Origin: Farysia itapuensis
Taxonomy: Eukaryota; Basidiomycota; Ustilaginomycetes; Ustilaginales; Ustilaginaceae
Assembly (NCBI GenBank): GCA_023212645.1
Contig: JALBYC010000002.1
Span: 124,001-188,000 of the forward strand
Direction of reading: 5' to 3'
Length of the DNA: 64,000 bases
The position numbers and the translations under genes were made by a program. Under the pieces are notes generated by a model. It made no database searches and was not told where the DNA came from. It saw nothing but the letters and a program-made list of their open reading frames with translations. Of this stretch, positions 8,600 to 17,769 are shown piece after piece (position 1 is the first letter of the stretch; the number at the start of each line of letters is the position of its first letter).

Positions 8600-11185
8600 T
8601 TAGTGACTACAGTACTGGAAGACAAAGCTGACGTCGTCGTACGCCTGTTCGGCGCGCAGCAGATCGTCGTGCAGATTGTGCATCTCTGCTTGTCCATAGT
8701 GGTTCCACGTGCTCGTGTCACCGTAGAGAAGCGCCGGCGCCTTGATGCTTTGCTTGCCACCCTTGCATCTACGGCATTTGTATGTGTCGTGAGTGTCGCA
8801 CGCCGTTTGGTCTTTGAACAAGAACAGCGCACGCAGATCTTCGCCTGAAAAGTGACGTGCTGCGTCTTGGGCTTCGTCAACCACCGACGCCGACAGCGAT
8901 TGCTTATGTGATTGCCGTTGCAGGATCTTTTCCTCGATACTGCCTGTTGCGATGAAGCGGTAGACGAAGCACGACTTTTTCTGCCCGTCTCGCCACACTC
9001 TCGCCAACGCCTGCTGATCAGACGCTGGATTCCAGTCTGGATCGAACAGGACCAGTCGGTTCGCGCCAATGAGGTTGAGACCACATCCACCGGCTTTCGA
9101 GGAGAGGAGGAAGATGAACTCCTTGCCCTCTGGATCGTTGAATTTATCGACCAGCTTTTGACGCTTGCTGATATTCATTGTACCATCCAATCGGAACATG
9201 CCCCAGCGATTGGCCCGACACATGCGCTCGAATACATCGAGCGTCTGCGTATAGTTAGAAATCAAAACAATCTTGTCGTTGCTCGTCGCTCTCATTGTTT
9301 CCAGGAACCTTTGTAGCACCATCATCTTGCCTGACAGCTCCGGATTGACGTGACGACGGTCCCGAGGGGTATAGCCTTCTGGGAAAAATTGCTCGCTACC
9401 TTCGAGATCGCTAGGCAAGTCGAGCAAATCCGGGTGATTGCATAGTTTCTTGAGAATGCCAATCGCTTTCAGCGGCTGACTTCCAGTGCCACGCAGCAAT
9501 TTCTTGATCTCAGGCGACCGGATGAAAAGCCGATATAGGTCCAATTGGAACGGCGACATCTTGCAGAAGACCACATGCTCGTACTTGACCGGCAGATACT
9601 TGGACAGCAGATCGTTGGTTCGGCGAATGATGAATCTGCTGACCAGTGTTGAGAGCTGCGCAAGCTTCTGATTCGCCTCCTCTTGTTGCTTTTCTGTAGC
9701 TTCAGAGTCCCGTCCTTTAAGAATGGCAATCTCATAATTCTTGCGAAAGTCTAGACGGCTGCCCAGTAGCTCTGGATTCGCAAAATTGAGCAAAGCGAAG
9801 TATTCTGAAAGGTCGTTCTGAATGGGAGTGCCGGACAAAATGACCCTGCGACGTACTTTGATCTGCGTAAGCGCTTGAAACGTGAGTGAGTCCGCGTTTT
9901 TGAGCCGGTGGCCTTCGTCACAAAGGAGCAGTCCAACATCAGTATTGCCCAATTCTTCTTGTAGATTCCGCAAAGTCTCGTAGGAGACAATCATGACTGG
10001 CTGTGTGATGGCTCTGCCTGAGGCATTACACCAACGCCTCGTGGCTTCGAGCATTTCATCTTTGCTTAGCTTGCCGTCCAGCGCAAGATTACCAGGTGCA
10101 GCAGCCCCTAACCATTTGACAAGCTCATTCGCCCAATTTCGAACCAGCGAAGAAGGACAGACGATGATGCATTTGTCGATCGTGGACTTGCCATAGACCG
10201 GCGACTGTTTCAAGAGTGTCCACATGAGCGCGATGCACTGCAATGTTTTACCGAGTCCCATCTCGTCGGCCATGATGCAACCATGAGCGTTTTCCACGAT
10301 GAGGCCAGTTGTGCACCGGTACAGAAATTTGACTCCCTCTACTTGATGCGGTCGGAGCACTTTGCTGAGTCGCGGATCGATGACAACGGGGATCTTCTCA
10401 ATCTCCTTGTTCTTAGAACGATTGAGACCAAGGATGGCCGCGAGACTCTTATGTGGGCCTTTGATTTCAGCACCCGCCTCGATTTGTGCTTCTTGTTTCG
10501 CCTGCTCCTTTTGCAATTCCTCTTTTCTCCTCTCAGCCTCGCGATCATCGACTGTGGGATCGAAGAGAACGATGGCATGCTCGCCCATGGGATCGTGGAG
10601 CGGCCGGGGTGGGATGTCCGCTTTCCTACGCGTACCCAGAGCTGCGTATGATGGCAAGACCTCCACTACCTGCCCTTCCTTGTTCGTCATGACTGGCACA
10701 GAAAAGCCCTTCTTGATGGCGTCAGGCTTCACCTCAAAAGTGTCCCATTTACGACGATCAATGTTAAGCGAAACGCCAGTAGCATCGATACCTTTGTAGA
10801 CGCCTTCAAGCGTCTTGACCGTGCCTGGGTTGCCTTTCTTCTTGCCGCGACTCGCTTTACCTCCGTCTGAATCGGAGCTAGCACCTGCGTCTCCGTCATT
10901 GCCGCCACTTTCGCCGTTGTCCATGCCCCGGTAATCTACTTTCCTGCGTTTGCGTGTTCCTTCGTTTTCCTTCTCGCGTTGGTTTGCGAAGGAGGGTGCC
11001 TTGAATGGTTTGCGTCCCAGCAAAGGACCGAAGCCTGCTGCATTGGCGTTACGCGACACATCGGCCATCGGGCGATATTTGTGAATGGACGGCGTTGGCT
11101 TGTGTGGCGTACCAAGGTCGATGCTGCCATCGACACTTGGAGAAGGTGGGCCACCCAGTGCCGCTTGAATCACGCTGCGACGCAT
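8600..11185 (-). CDS. RAD54: RAD54 recombination/repair SNF2 translocase
   Basis: 861 residues from the ATG at 11185. The start is chosen because MRRS matches the beginning of vertebrate RAD54, while the longer frame (ATG at 11380) runs through a tandem repeat in the promoter. Domains: disordered basic N-terminus (1-230) for Rad51 contact; SNF2 ATPase with Walker A DEMGLGKT near residue 305 and DEGH box near 420; helicase C domain with LARVWRDGQKK near 730; zinc-binding C-terminal region (CDTHDTYKCRRCKGG) and the family-typical SFVF end. Rad54 works with Rad51 filaments in homologous recombination, using ATP to drive strand invasion and remodel chromatin. Intact, single exon. Confidence 0.96.
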   Translation of the reverse strand: MRRSVIQAALGGPPSPSVDGSIDLGTPHKPTPSIHKYRPMADVSRNANAAGFGPLLGRKPFKAPSFANQREKENEGTRKRRKVDYRGMDNGESGGNDGDAGASSDSDGGKASRGKKKGNPGTVKTLEGVYKGIDATGVSLNIDRRKWDTFEVKPDAIKKGFSVPVMTNKEGQVVEVLPSYAALGTRRKADIPPRPLHDPMGEHAIVLFDPTVDDREAERRKEELQKEQAKQEAQIEAGAEIKGPHKSLAAILGLNRSKNKEIEKIPVVIDPRLSKVLRPHQVEGVKFLYRCTTGLIVENAHGCIMADEMGLGKTLQCIALMWTLLKQSPVYGKSTIDKCIIVCPSSLVRNWANELVKWLGAAAPGNLALDGKLSKDEMLEATRRWCNASGRAITQPVMIVSYETLRNLQEELGNTDVGLLLCDEGHRLKNADSLTFQALTQIKVRRRVILSGTPIQNDLSEYFALLNFANPELLGSRLDFRKNYEIAILKGRDSEATEKQQEEANQKLAQLSTLVSRFIIRRTNDLLSKYLPVKYEHVVFCKMSPFQLDLYRLFIRSPEIKKLLRGTGSQPLKAIGILKKLCNHPDLLDLPSDLEGSEQFFPEGYTPRDRRHVNPELSGKMMVLQRFLETMRATSNDKIVLISNYTQTLDVFERMCRANRWGMFRLDGTMNISKRQKLVDKFNDPEGKEFIFLLSSKAGGCGLNLIGANRLVLFDPDWNPASDQQALARVWRDGQKKSCFVYRFIATGSIEEKILQRQSHKQSLSASVVDEAQDAARHFSGEDLRALFLFKDQTACDTHDTYKCRRCKGGKQSIKAPALLYGDTSTWNHYGQAEMHNLHDDLLRAEQAYDDVSFVFQYCSH

Positions 11186-11516
11186 GGGCAGCAGACGCAG
11201 ATACTGACGCGATGAACTGTGCGAATCGATGGAAACGAGATGGTGGCTGAGTCTGTCTGTCGGGGTCTTTAGCCAACCCACCGCTCCTCGGACGTTCCGA
11301 TTAGCCACTCGCCCGCTTTTTGTCGGTTCGAATCCGAAATTCGACTGCGCGGTGTCACTTTCATCAGATCGCGTTAACATCAGATCGCGTTAATCACAAA
11401 TCCTTCGCGTCAATCACGCGACTCCAGACTTCAGGGCACACACACTCTGACCGGAATGACAATGCTGTGCATTTGTGTCGGTATAGCAGAATACGGATAA
11501 GTGATGAGCCTATCGG
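11186..11516. promoter_or_regulatory. RAD54 upstream region with tandem ACGCG-core repeats
   Basis: CATCAGATCGCGTTAA occurs twice head to tail at 11362-11377 and 11378-11393, a perfect 16-bp tandem duplication. Further CGCG cores follow (CTTCGCGTCAATCACGCGAC, about 11403-11422). On the RAD54 strand each unit reads TTAACGCGATCTGATG and contains ACGCG, the core of the MBF-bound MCB element of S-phase and DNA-repair genes. The rest is the 3' flank of the GT31 gene. Confidence 0.5.
11362..11393. repeat. Perfect 16-bp tandem duplication
   Basis: Two adjacent identical 16-base units with no spacer, 177 to 208 bases upstream of the chosen RAD54 start codon. Each contains CGCGTTAA. Confidence 0.95.
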
Positions 11517-14426
11517 TCATGAAGGAGGCGCGACGGGCGGAATCTCGGTGTTTGGTGGTGGTGGCTGCTGTTGCTGTTGCTGCTGGAGTGGAGGATTGGG
11601 AGGACTTGCTGGTTTAGGCTTAGTAAAGCTGCCCATTCTTGCTGCCAATGCTTTGGCTTGAGCAGCGTTGGCTTGAGCCTGAATTCGGGCCTGCTGAAGA
11701 TAGGCCATTTCCATGTCTGGCCGTGGCTGGCTCCGCCCGCCACTAACATAGCCGTCTTCGTGGCGAACGAGTGGACTGCCATACATTCTCCACTCGCTGC
11801 CCGTGCCACCGGAACCATCGGTCCAGAAGCGGTCCTTGCCAGTAAGTGCCAGGGCAGTTTCGTAAAACCATTCACTCTTCTTGAGATAATGAACAACTAC
11901 GGTGCCGCCAAAGCGACGGCCCAGAAAGCGTCTGTCACGCAGCTCGTCGACTTCGCCGTTGCTGTCTTTGTGAGTGGGTAAAGGGATCAACCTCGGCTGT
12001 AAAGCTGAAGATGCGAATGCCCGGCGCCGACCATCTACAGCGCTCCCCGACACTCCCCCTGTGCCAAAGTCAAAGCCGGGTACAGAAGGCAGATGCGCCA
12101 AGAATGGCATGTCTCGTTTCTGCTTTTGCACCGGACGGTCTCTACGTGCCTTGTGGAAGTCATCTGATTGGTGAATGCGTCGGATTGTGAGACCTGAGGC
12201 AGCGTCGATACCAACTTCCTCGGCAAGTGTCGGATGACTGCCGAGACTAGTCAACGCCGGAGGCTTGAAGCGAATGTCGCTTGCCTCGAAGACCATCTGA
12301 TCCCATGGGACCCATACCTGAGTGTCGTTCCCTTCTTCGCCGCGAACCCACGTGCCCGCCCATCGGCCGCCTCCTTCGACGAGAGCCTCAACCTCTTCTT
12401 CAATGGTCAGGTCACTCCTGGGTTCGACGTAAGGCGAGTGCCACCTTGTAACGGTCGAGTAAGATTTGGCGCGATGCTCGCCTCCGCGACGTGCAATTTC
12501 CTGATCCGTCAAGCCTCGTCTTCCTTCTAGCTTAATCTTCTCCACATAGTCAGGGAAGAGGAAGCCGTGCGAATATGCCGTGCCTGCCTTGGGGTGGTCG
12601 TATATCCAGCAGTGCTCTGATACCCAATGAATGTCGGAGCGGTTTGGGTGCAAGTTGATCCATTGCGCCACTTTCTTGTCCTCTTTGCCATTGACAAAGT
12701 GTGACACTACGTCAGACGTTGCAGCATATTGGACGAGATCATTGGAGAGCGCATAGCATTCTCCGCCCATGAACCAATTGCGGATGAGGTAACCCCAGTA
12801 GGTCATGCTTCTGGGCGCCACGCGGAGATGCCTCTCGAGCTCGTCGAGCACAATGTAGGCATCATCGTCTGCTTTGACCACATAGTCCGCCTTTTTCCAG
12901 GCAATTTGATAACGCTGTGGGTGATCCGACGTGCCTCCCACAACTTCTCCCGTCTGTCCGTAGCCGTTCTTGAGAGTGGCAAGCCCACCTAGGTAATCGC
13001 TGCTTTCCTCGTCGCTCCCGACCGGCCGCAGAAAGGGGACGGTGGCATTCTCGGCCGCCCATTGGAAGAAGGCATGTGTCTTGCCCCTGTTCATATTCTC
13101 TTCCATGTCGAGAATCACAAGGTCATTGAAGGTTTCCAATTCTAATGCGACCCTGCGTGCGTGAGCCTGGCGTGGCTTGCCAAGAATGAATTTGAGTTGA
13201 ACGTTGCTCATGGGCGTGCCAGTATGTGGATCAACGGGCAGAGTATGAGTCGCATATGTGCTGCGGATGAGATGCCGGCGCTCGTATGCGCTGTCAATGC
13301 TGAATACGCCAACAAAGATGTCGACAGGGGCTAGGGCGTCGGCATAAGCGTGTGGGAATGCTGGTTGGTTCTGACAATACGTCCGCCACGGAAGCGGCTC
13401 TTTGTCTGGGTTGAGGATATAGACGATAACTTTGGTCACCGTGACGACGAAGCTGGCGACAAGGAAGAGAGCAATGATGATTGTGACTGGGTGTACTGGC
13501 CCAAACACCGTTCGAAAGATCTTGAGGAAGAAGTTTGCAGCCATATGTAACGGTTGCTTCCACGGAGAAACGGCACGGCGACCACCGCGGTTACGTGAGC
13601 TGGATGCCGATGAGGCAGTGAACAAGCTCTTGTCAGTCTTCGGTGCACGATTCCACTTGGACTTTTTTAGGCTTCTGGATCGGGCATTGGTGAGAGAAGC
13701 GTAAGAGCTACTCGGTTTGGACCAGAAGGACTCTGTTTTCAAGCTATTGCTTAGCGAAGTGAGCATAGACGCCGGACCAGAGGAGCCGTTCTGTGTCGTC
13801 GCGGATCGCTTGTTGCGCCGCATCTTTGTGTGCTCGTCGTACTCCGAGATATCTGACTCTGTCATGTCCGCAATCTGGTCATTGCCCAGATTGACACCAA
13901 TGACTGGTGCTTGGGCTCGGGAGGCAAGGTGAGAAGGCGAGATTGCAGACATGTCTCCGTCGGTCGAAGAGGTGTAGCCGCCAACCGGCAGGTTCCTAGT
14001 GGAGCGTTGGGAGGTTGGAGCATACATGGGTGAGCGGTCACCTTGACTGGAGCTTTCATTGTTGGCATAGGTCATCTTGCGTCCACTGGAATGAGACGTA
14101 CTTGGCTCTGGCCACCACTCGTTGACTGGGTTTGCAGGGGCGCTGTTGCTAGTCGAAGCTTGCGGGTATAATAAGGAGTCTTGAGCGGTGGAAGGACCAG
14201 CATATTGTGGGGCTAAAGAGCCATTTACAGATGGCGAAGGACCTGACTGGTAGGGCAGATGAAAGTGCGAGGGTTCACTGGACGGTGTTCTGGTAATGAA
14301 GGGATGCCGTTGGATCGCAGTGCCTGATGTTGAGGGAGGTGACGTGGATTGCGATGGTCGCGAGCCATTGTGGCTGGCCAAGTTAGACTCAGGTCTTGAC
14401 TCATCAGCAGGCGCTCGACCTTGCAT
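11517..14426 (-). CDS. GT31-like type II membrane glycosyltransferase
   Basis: 969 residues, ATG at 14426. A cytoplasmic, disordered Ser/Thr-rich region (1-300) precedes one membrane helix at about 312-338 (IIIALFLVASFVVTVTKVIV). The lumenal catalytic domain follows: VDIFVGVFSIDSAYERRHLI (family start), the VVKADDDAY segment near residue 520 with a DxD-type metal/nucleotide-sugar site, and WGYLIRNWFMGGECYALS. This fits the beta-3-galactosyl/GlcNAc-transferase clan (GT31), acting in the Golgi. The last 330 residues extend beyond the usual fold and end in a poly-Gln/Pro stretch encoded by a CTG/TTG-rich repeat near 11560. Donor and acceptor are unknown. Single exon. Confidence 0.8.
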   Translation of the reverse strand: MQGRAPADESRPESNLASHNGSRPSQSTSPPSTSGTAIQRHPFITRTPSSEPSHFHLPYQSGPSPSVNGSLAPQYAGPSTAQDSLLYPQASTSNSAPANPVNEWWPEPSTSHSSGRKMTYANNESSSQGDRSPMYAPTSQRSTRNLPVGGYTSSTDGDMSAISPSHLASRAQAPVIGVNLGNDQIADMTESDISEYDEHTKMRRNKRSATTQNGSSGPASMLTSLSNSLKTESFWSKPSSSYASLTNARSRSLKKSKWNRAPKTDKSLFTASSASSSRNRGGRRAVSPWKQPLHMAANFFLKIFRTVFGPVHPVTIIIALFLVASFVVTVTKVIVYILNPDKEPLPWRTYCQNQPAFPHAYADALAPVDIFVGVFSIDSAYERRHLIRSTYATHTLPVDPHTGTPMSNVQLKFILGKPRQAHARRVALELETFNDLVILDMEENMNRGKTHAFFQWAAENATVPFLRPVGSDEESSDYLGGLATLKNGYGQTGEVVGGTSDHPQRYQIAWKKADYVVKADDDAYIVLDELERHLRVAPRSMTYWGYLIRNWFMGGECYALSNDLVQYAATSDVVSHFVNGKEDKKVAQWINLHPNRSDIHWVSEHCWIYDHPKAGTAYSHGFLFPDYVEKIKLEGRRGLTDQEIARRGGEHRAKSYSTVTRWHSPYVEPRSDLTIEEEVEALVEGGGRWAGTWVRGEEGNDTQVWVPWDQMVFEASDIRFKPPALTSLGSHPTLAEEVGIDAASGLTIRRIHQSDDFHKARRDRPVQKQKRDMPFLAHLPSVPGFDFGTGGVSGSAVDGRRRAFASSALQPRLIPLPTHKDSNGEVDELRDRRFLGRRFGGTVVVHYLKKSEWFYETALALTGKDRFWTDGSGGTGSEWRMYGSPLVRHEDGYVSGGRSQPRPDMEMAYLQQARIQAQANAAQAKALAARMGSFTKPKPASPPNPPLQQQQQQQPPPPNTEIPPVAPPS

Positions 14427-16970
14427 GGCCGCGTATCATACGTCCAGCTGCGGATGATGGTACAAGTATGGACGAAGAGGATGGCGCGGTGGATGGATGA
14501 AGGAGGACACCGCACAATCCAACGCTCATATTGCATTACGTCGATGTTGAAATCCCTCATCAGACAAATATATCAATATTGCGGTACAACATTCTGTCCA
14601 GCCACTACGGCTAGCTTGTTGCCAAACCTCAAGTGCCAACCCTTATACACTGTACCTCCTTCTTACTGATATGGCCCCTGAATATGCCAGAGAGGAGCGG
14701 GATCATGACCCGTGATGAAGTTTTAGCGAAAAGTAGAGATCGTCAAATTGCATTGTTTTGTTAGACCAGACCTCGGACTTCCGGCCGGCTTGTGGGCTGT
14801 TGCGGAACGGCGGATAAGCGGTACTTAGCTAGCATGCAGCGTCTCTTGACCAGCGAGGCGAGGTGCTCGTGCATGACTTTGTCGAACATTCCGAAGAAGC
14901 GAGTCGGGCCGAGTATATCTGTGTGCCCAGCTGCAAGTCTCTCAAAGCTTAATGTTGCCCTGCGTTGCAATGCAAGTTCACAGTTAGACCTCCGCGCCGT
15001 CACAGAGCTCGAACAAAGTGAGGCTGTGTCAAAGTCACATTGTGATTTTGTTGACTCAAGAGTCAGGAGCACAAAGTCTTGGCGTCATGCTTTGCAAGCT
15101 TTGTTCTCTCAGGGGGAAAGGCTGGAGGGGCTGGGTCATCCGATGGCCGCAGACCGATATCAGAGACGCCGGCAAGTGGATCCACTGCAACATTCTGTTA
15201 AGGCGCCGTAAGCAAAACGGCTGGCTGCACCGGCTCATGCTGGGCCGCATCAGCCAGGGACAACGAGGCTTGTGGGCTGTGTACGTGTGTACGGCGAATT
15301 CTTTTTTCAAGGACAACTGTATTCAGCGCGCAGCTCGGCGTCTGAAGCACGTTGCCGTTGGTCCAATTTCGCTTCAAGCCACTATTGGCTCGCTTGGAAA
15401 GACTCTGCTGCACTACACGATGTTCACTAATCGGAGTCGAGACGATCGAGATCCTATGGCGTCAAAGCGTGTGCCGTAAGCTGCTGTGAGAACAAGCAAG
15501 GGCATTGTTCAGAGTAGACAGGCGATCGTACAGAAGCATCGAGGTGACATACTGTCCCCAATTCCGTTCAGGAGCATCTATCTATTGGCGTCCGATGTCG
15601 GTAATCTCTGAATGCAGGACCCAAGCCCGACGAGCGCGCTGAAGGACCGCCTGCATATTCATTTAGTAGAGTGCTCTCGCAACACAGCCCCGCAGTGAGT
15701 CTAATTGAGGCCGACACGTGGTCGCTATCCACACGAGCAAGACGTGGGGGGAGAGCATTTACCCTCTTGAGTTTTCGATCTGTGATTCGTACATGCGCGC
15801 GATATGAGTAGAGATAGCGCAGAGGATAGGCATGTTCTATGCGTGGAGCGTGGATCGTGCGGGGGTCGGGCGACCGAAGGTCTGGCGAACAAAGGATGCC
15901 ATCGGATACATCCGTAGAGCCATGTAGACCTCGACTTATGCAAAGGGATGCCCGACAATGGTTAGTCAGGCTAATCCTTGTACTGAGCTCACCAGCACAC
16001 CGCACCGATCGGCTCATCTCCGCCCGCCGCCTCACCGCCTCACCGGCCTTCAACTGAATCAAGACCGCAGACTTGAAAAAATCTTTTCAGTCACCAGATC
16101 TAACATAGGTCCACTTCGGCCGGCGCGCCGGCAAACTGCGATGCAGGCACATTGGCTCACATTTTCCTTCGCTTTCAGCGGAACTGCAGTCGCAAAGTGT
16201 ATCTAGCGGACAACGCTAAATTGCTAGCCATCCATCCGCACCATGGTGGTCAGATTGCGCTAATCTAGAAGTAGTTTGTCACAATGCAGACGGTGGCATG
16301 TGCTTATGAACGTATGCTAGTGTGCCAAAGGGGGACCGTGGGAGTGTGTGTATGTGACTGAGAGGCTGTGAGTGTGAGTGTAAGAGGACAGAGGGGCGTC
16401 AGACAGAACTAGGTGATGCACACAGCCAGAAGATTAACGTCGTCTGCTTTCTTCCGTCACATTACCACTTCATCCTGTTCCCTAGTCGTCTTCTGTCCAG
16501 CGCTTTCCCTTTCCCTTCCATTCCTTCCGTCCGTCCGCCAAGCTACTTCTCGACTGCACTCTGGCGTGCTGCCGTCGACCGTCTTCCTACCCGTCTCAAG
16601 TTTTCTTCGTGGTGCAATTTTGCGAAGATCCGCTCCCTACCGCCTGATCTACTTTCTGCCTTTCGGCCCATGGCTTTCAGCAGCAGTTCCTCGATCACGA
16701 CTGCTTCCTTCTTCTGGGCTTGGTTCATTCTCGACTAGACCCGGCTACAATCAGCTACCTAGCTTCAGTTTCGTGCATCTCCTACTGTCCTTCCATCGTC
16801 TAGCCCTCGCCGTCGACCTTTGATAGGCTCGACCTCTAGTCTCCACGACCGCACCATCCTAATCGTCTTTGCCTCTCTTCCTCCTGTAGGATCAGCGACT
16901 TCATCTTCTGCAGCGTGGGATCTGAATCGATCCTTGCGCTGAAAAGTTCTCAGCCACGTCTTTCTCACAG
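14427..16970. other. 2.5 kb gene-poor region and probable long leader of the Gln-rich regulator
   Basis: No open frame here has protein-like composition, and the longest ones begin with non-ATG codons. About 16440-16960 is pyrimidine-rich, as in smut 5' leaders. Donor-like sequences cluster at 16350-16385 (GTATGT, two GTGAGT, GTAAGA). A 14-base direct repeat, GGCTTGTGGGCTGT, is at 14787-14800 and 15267-15280. A perfect 14-bp palindrome, GCCGGCGCGCCGGC, is at 16119-16132. No tRNA, 5S or snRNA was recognised. Confidence 0.5.
16119..16132. promoter_or_regulatory. Perfect 14-bp CG palindrome
   Basis: GCCGGCGCGCCGGC reads the same on both strands and includes everted/inverted CGG-CCG half sites of the kind bound by Zn2Cys6 factors. 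It lies about 850 bases upstream of the Gln-rich regulator. Binding is conjecture. Confidence 0.35.
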
Positions 16971-17735
16971 ACACCCTGGCTCGTGGGTCAACCCGTACGA
17001 CCGCATTCCTTCTCGGTATCTCAGCCTTTGCGAGCCAGTCTCTCTTCTTGGTCTCCAAACATCGCTCATCACCTGAACGACGCCGAGCGTTCGAACCTAT
17101 CTTACCTTTCTGACGCCTCGTCAGTCTCAACCGGATCTGCCGAAGTCTCTCCTATCGTAGACGACGGAAGCTTTGCTCGACGAAGATACTCAGATCCTGA
17201 TTATTCTCATCAAGTTATTCCAGCTACACGAGACGGTTCTGAGCGAAATTACTCGCCATATCTGGCAGCTCCACAAGCACTCGATCTCGCAAGACGTCCT
17301 CGCTCACCTGCCTTTGTGGATGGCTCAGCAACCATGCACCGCAACAACTCTTCGACCCAGCACATGATGCCCCAGTCCCACTTTGACTCCATGATGGGTC
17401 ACTCGACAGCGGGCATGTCTCCCCATTATCAACAGCTCACCCCTACTGACAATTCCCGGATGACAGATCAGTCTACCCCTATGCAGGCTCAGTATGCTCA
17501 ATCTCAACTCCAACATGCCCAGCAGATGATGCAGCAGCAGCAGCAGCAACAGCAGCAACAACAGTCCTCCCCATCCCGTCCATCACAACAGCAATACACG
17601 GGTCAACACCCTCAGCAGGATGCCCAGCAAACCAGTCAGCAGCAGCAGGTAGCACAACTGCAACACCAACTACAGCAGCAGCAGCAGCAACAACAACAGC
17701 ATCGTCAACAACAGCATCAGCAATTGCAACAGCAA

Positions 17736-17769
<34 letters not shown>

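Noticed and set aside
11322..11346. GGTTCGAATCC, a perfect tRNA B-box-like sequence with a near T-arm
   Set aside because: No A-box at the right distance. The bases 65-90 upstream do not pair with the 3' acceptor candidate (ATTCGAC) beyond wobble, and no anticodon arm forms.
11186..11380. 65-codon N-terminal extension of RAD54 from the ATG at 11380
   Set aside because: The extension starts inside the tandem promoter repeat and has no family similarity, while MRRS at 11185 matches known RAD54 starts.
15568..16062. 164-codon minus-strand open frame in the gene-poor region
   Set aside because: Begins at TTG, has random-looking composition and no splice or targeting signals.
16413..16823. 136-codon + frame with Phe/Leu/Ser-rich sequence
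   Set aside because: Translation of the pyrimidine-rich leader; hydrophobicity comes from CT-rich DNA.
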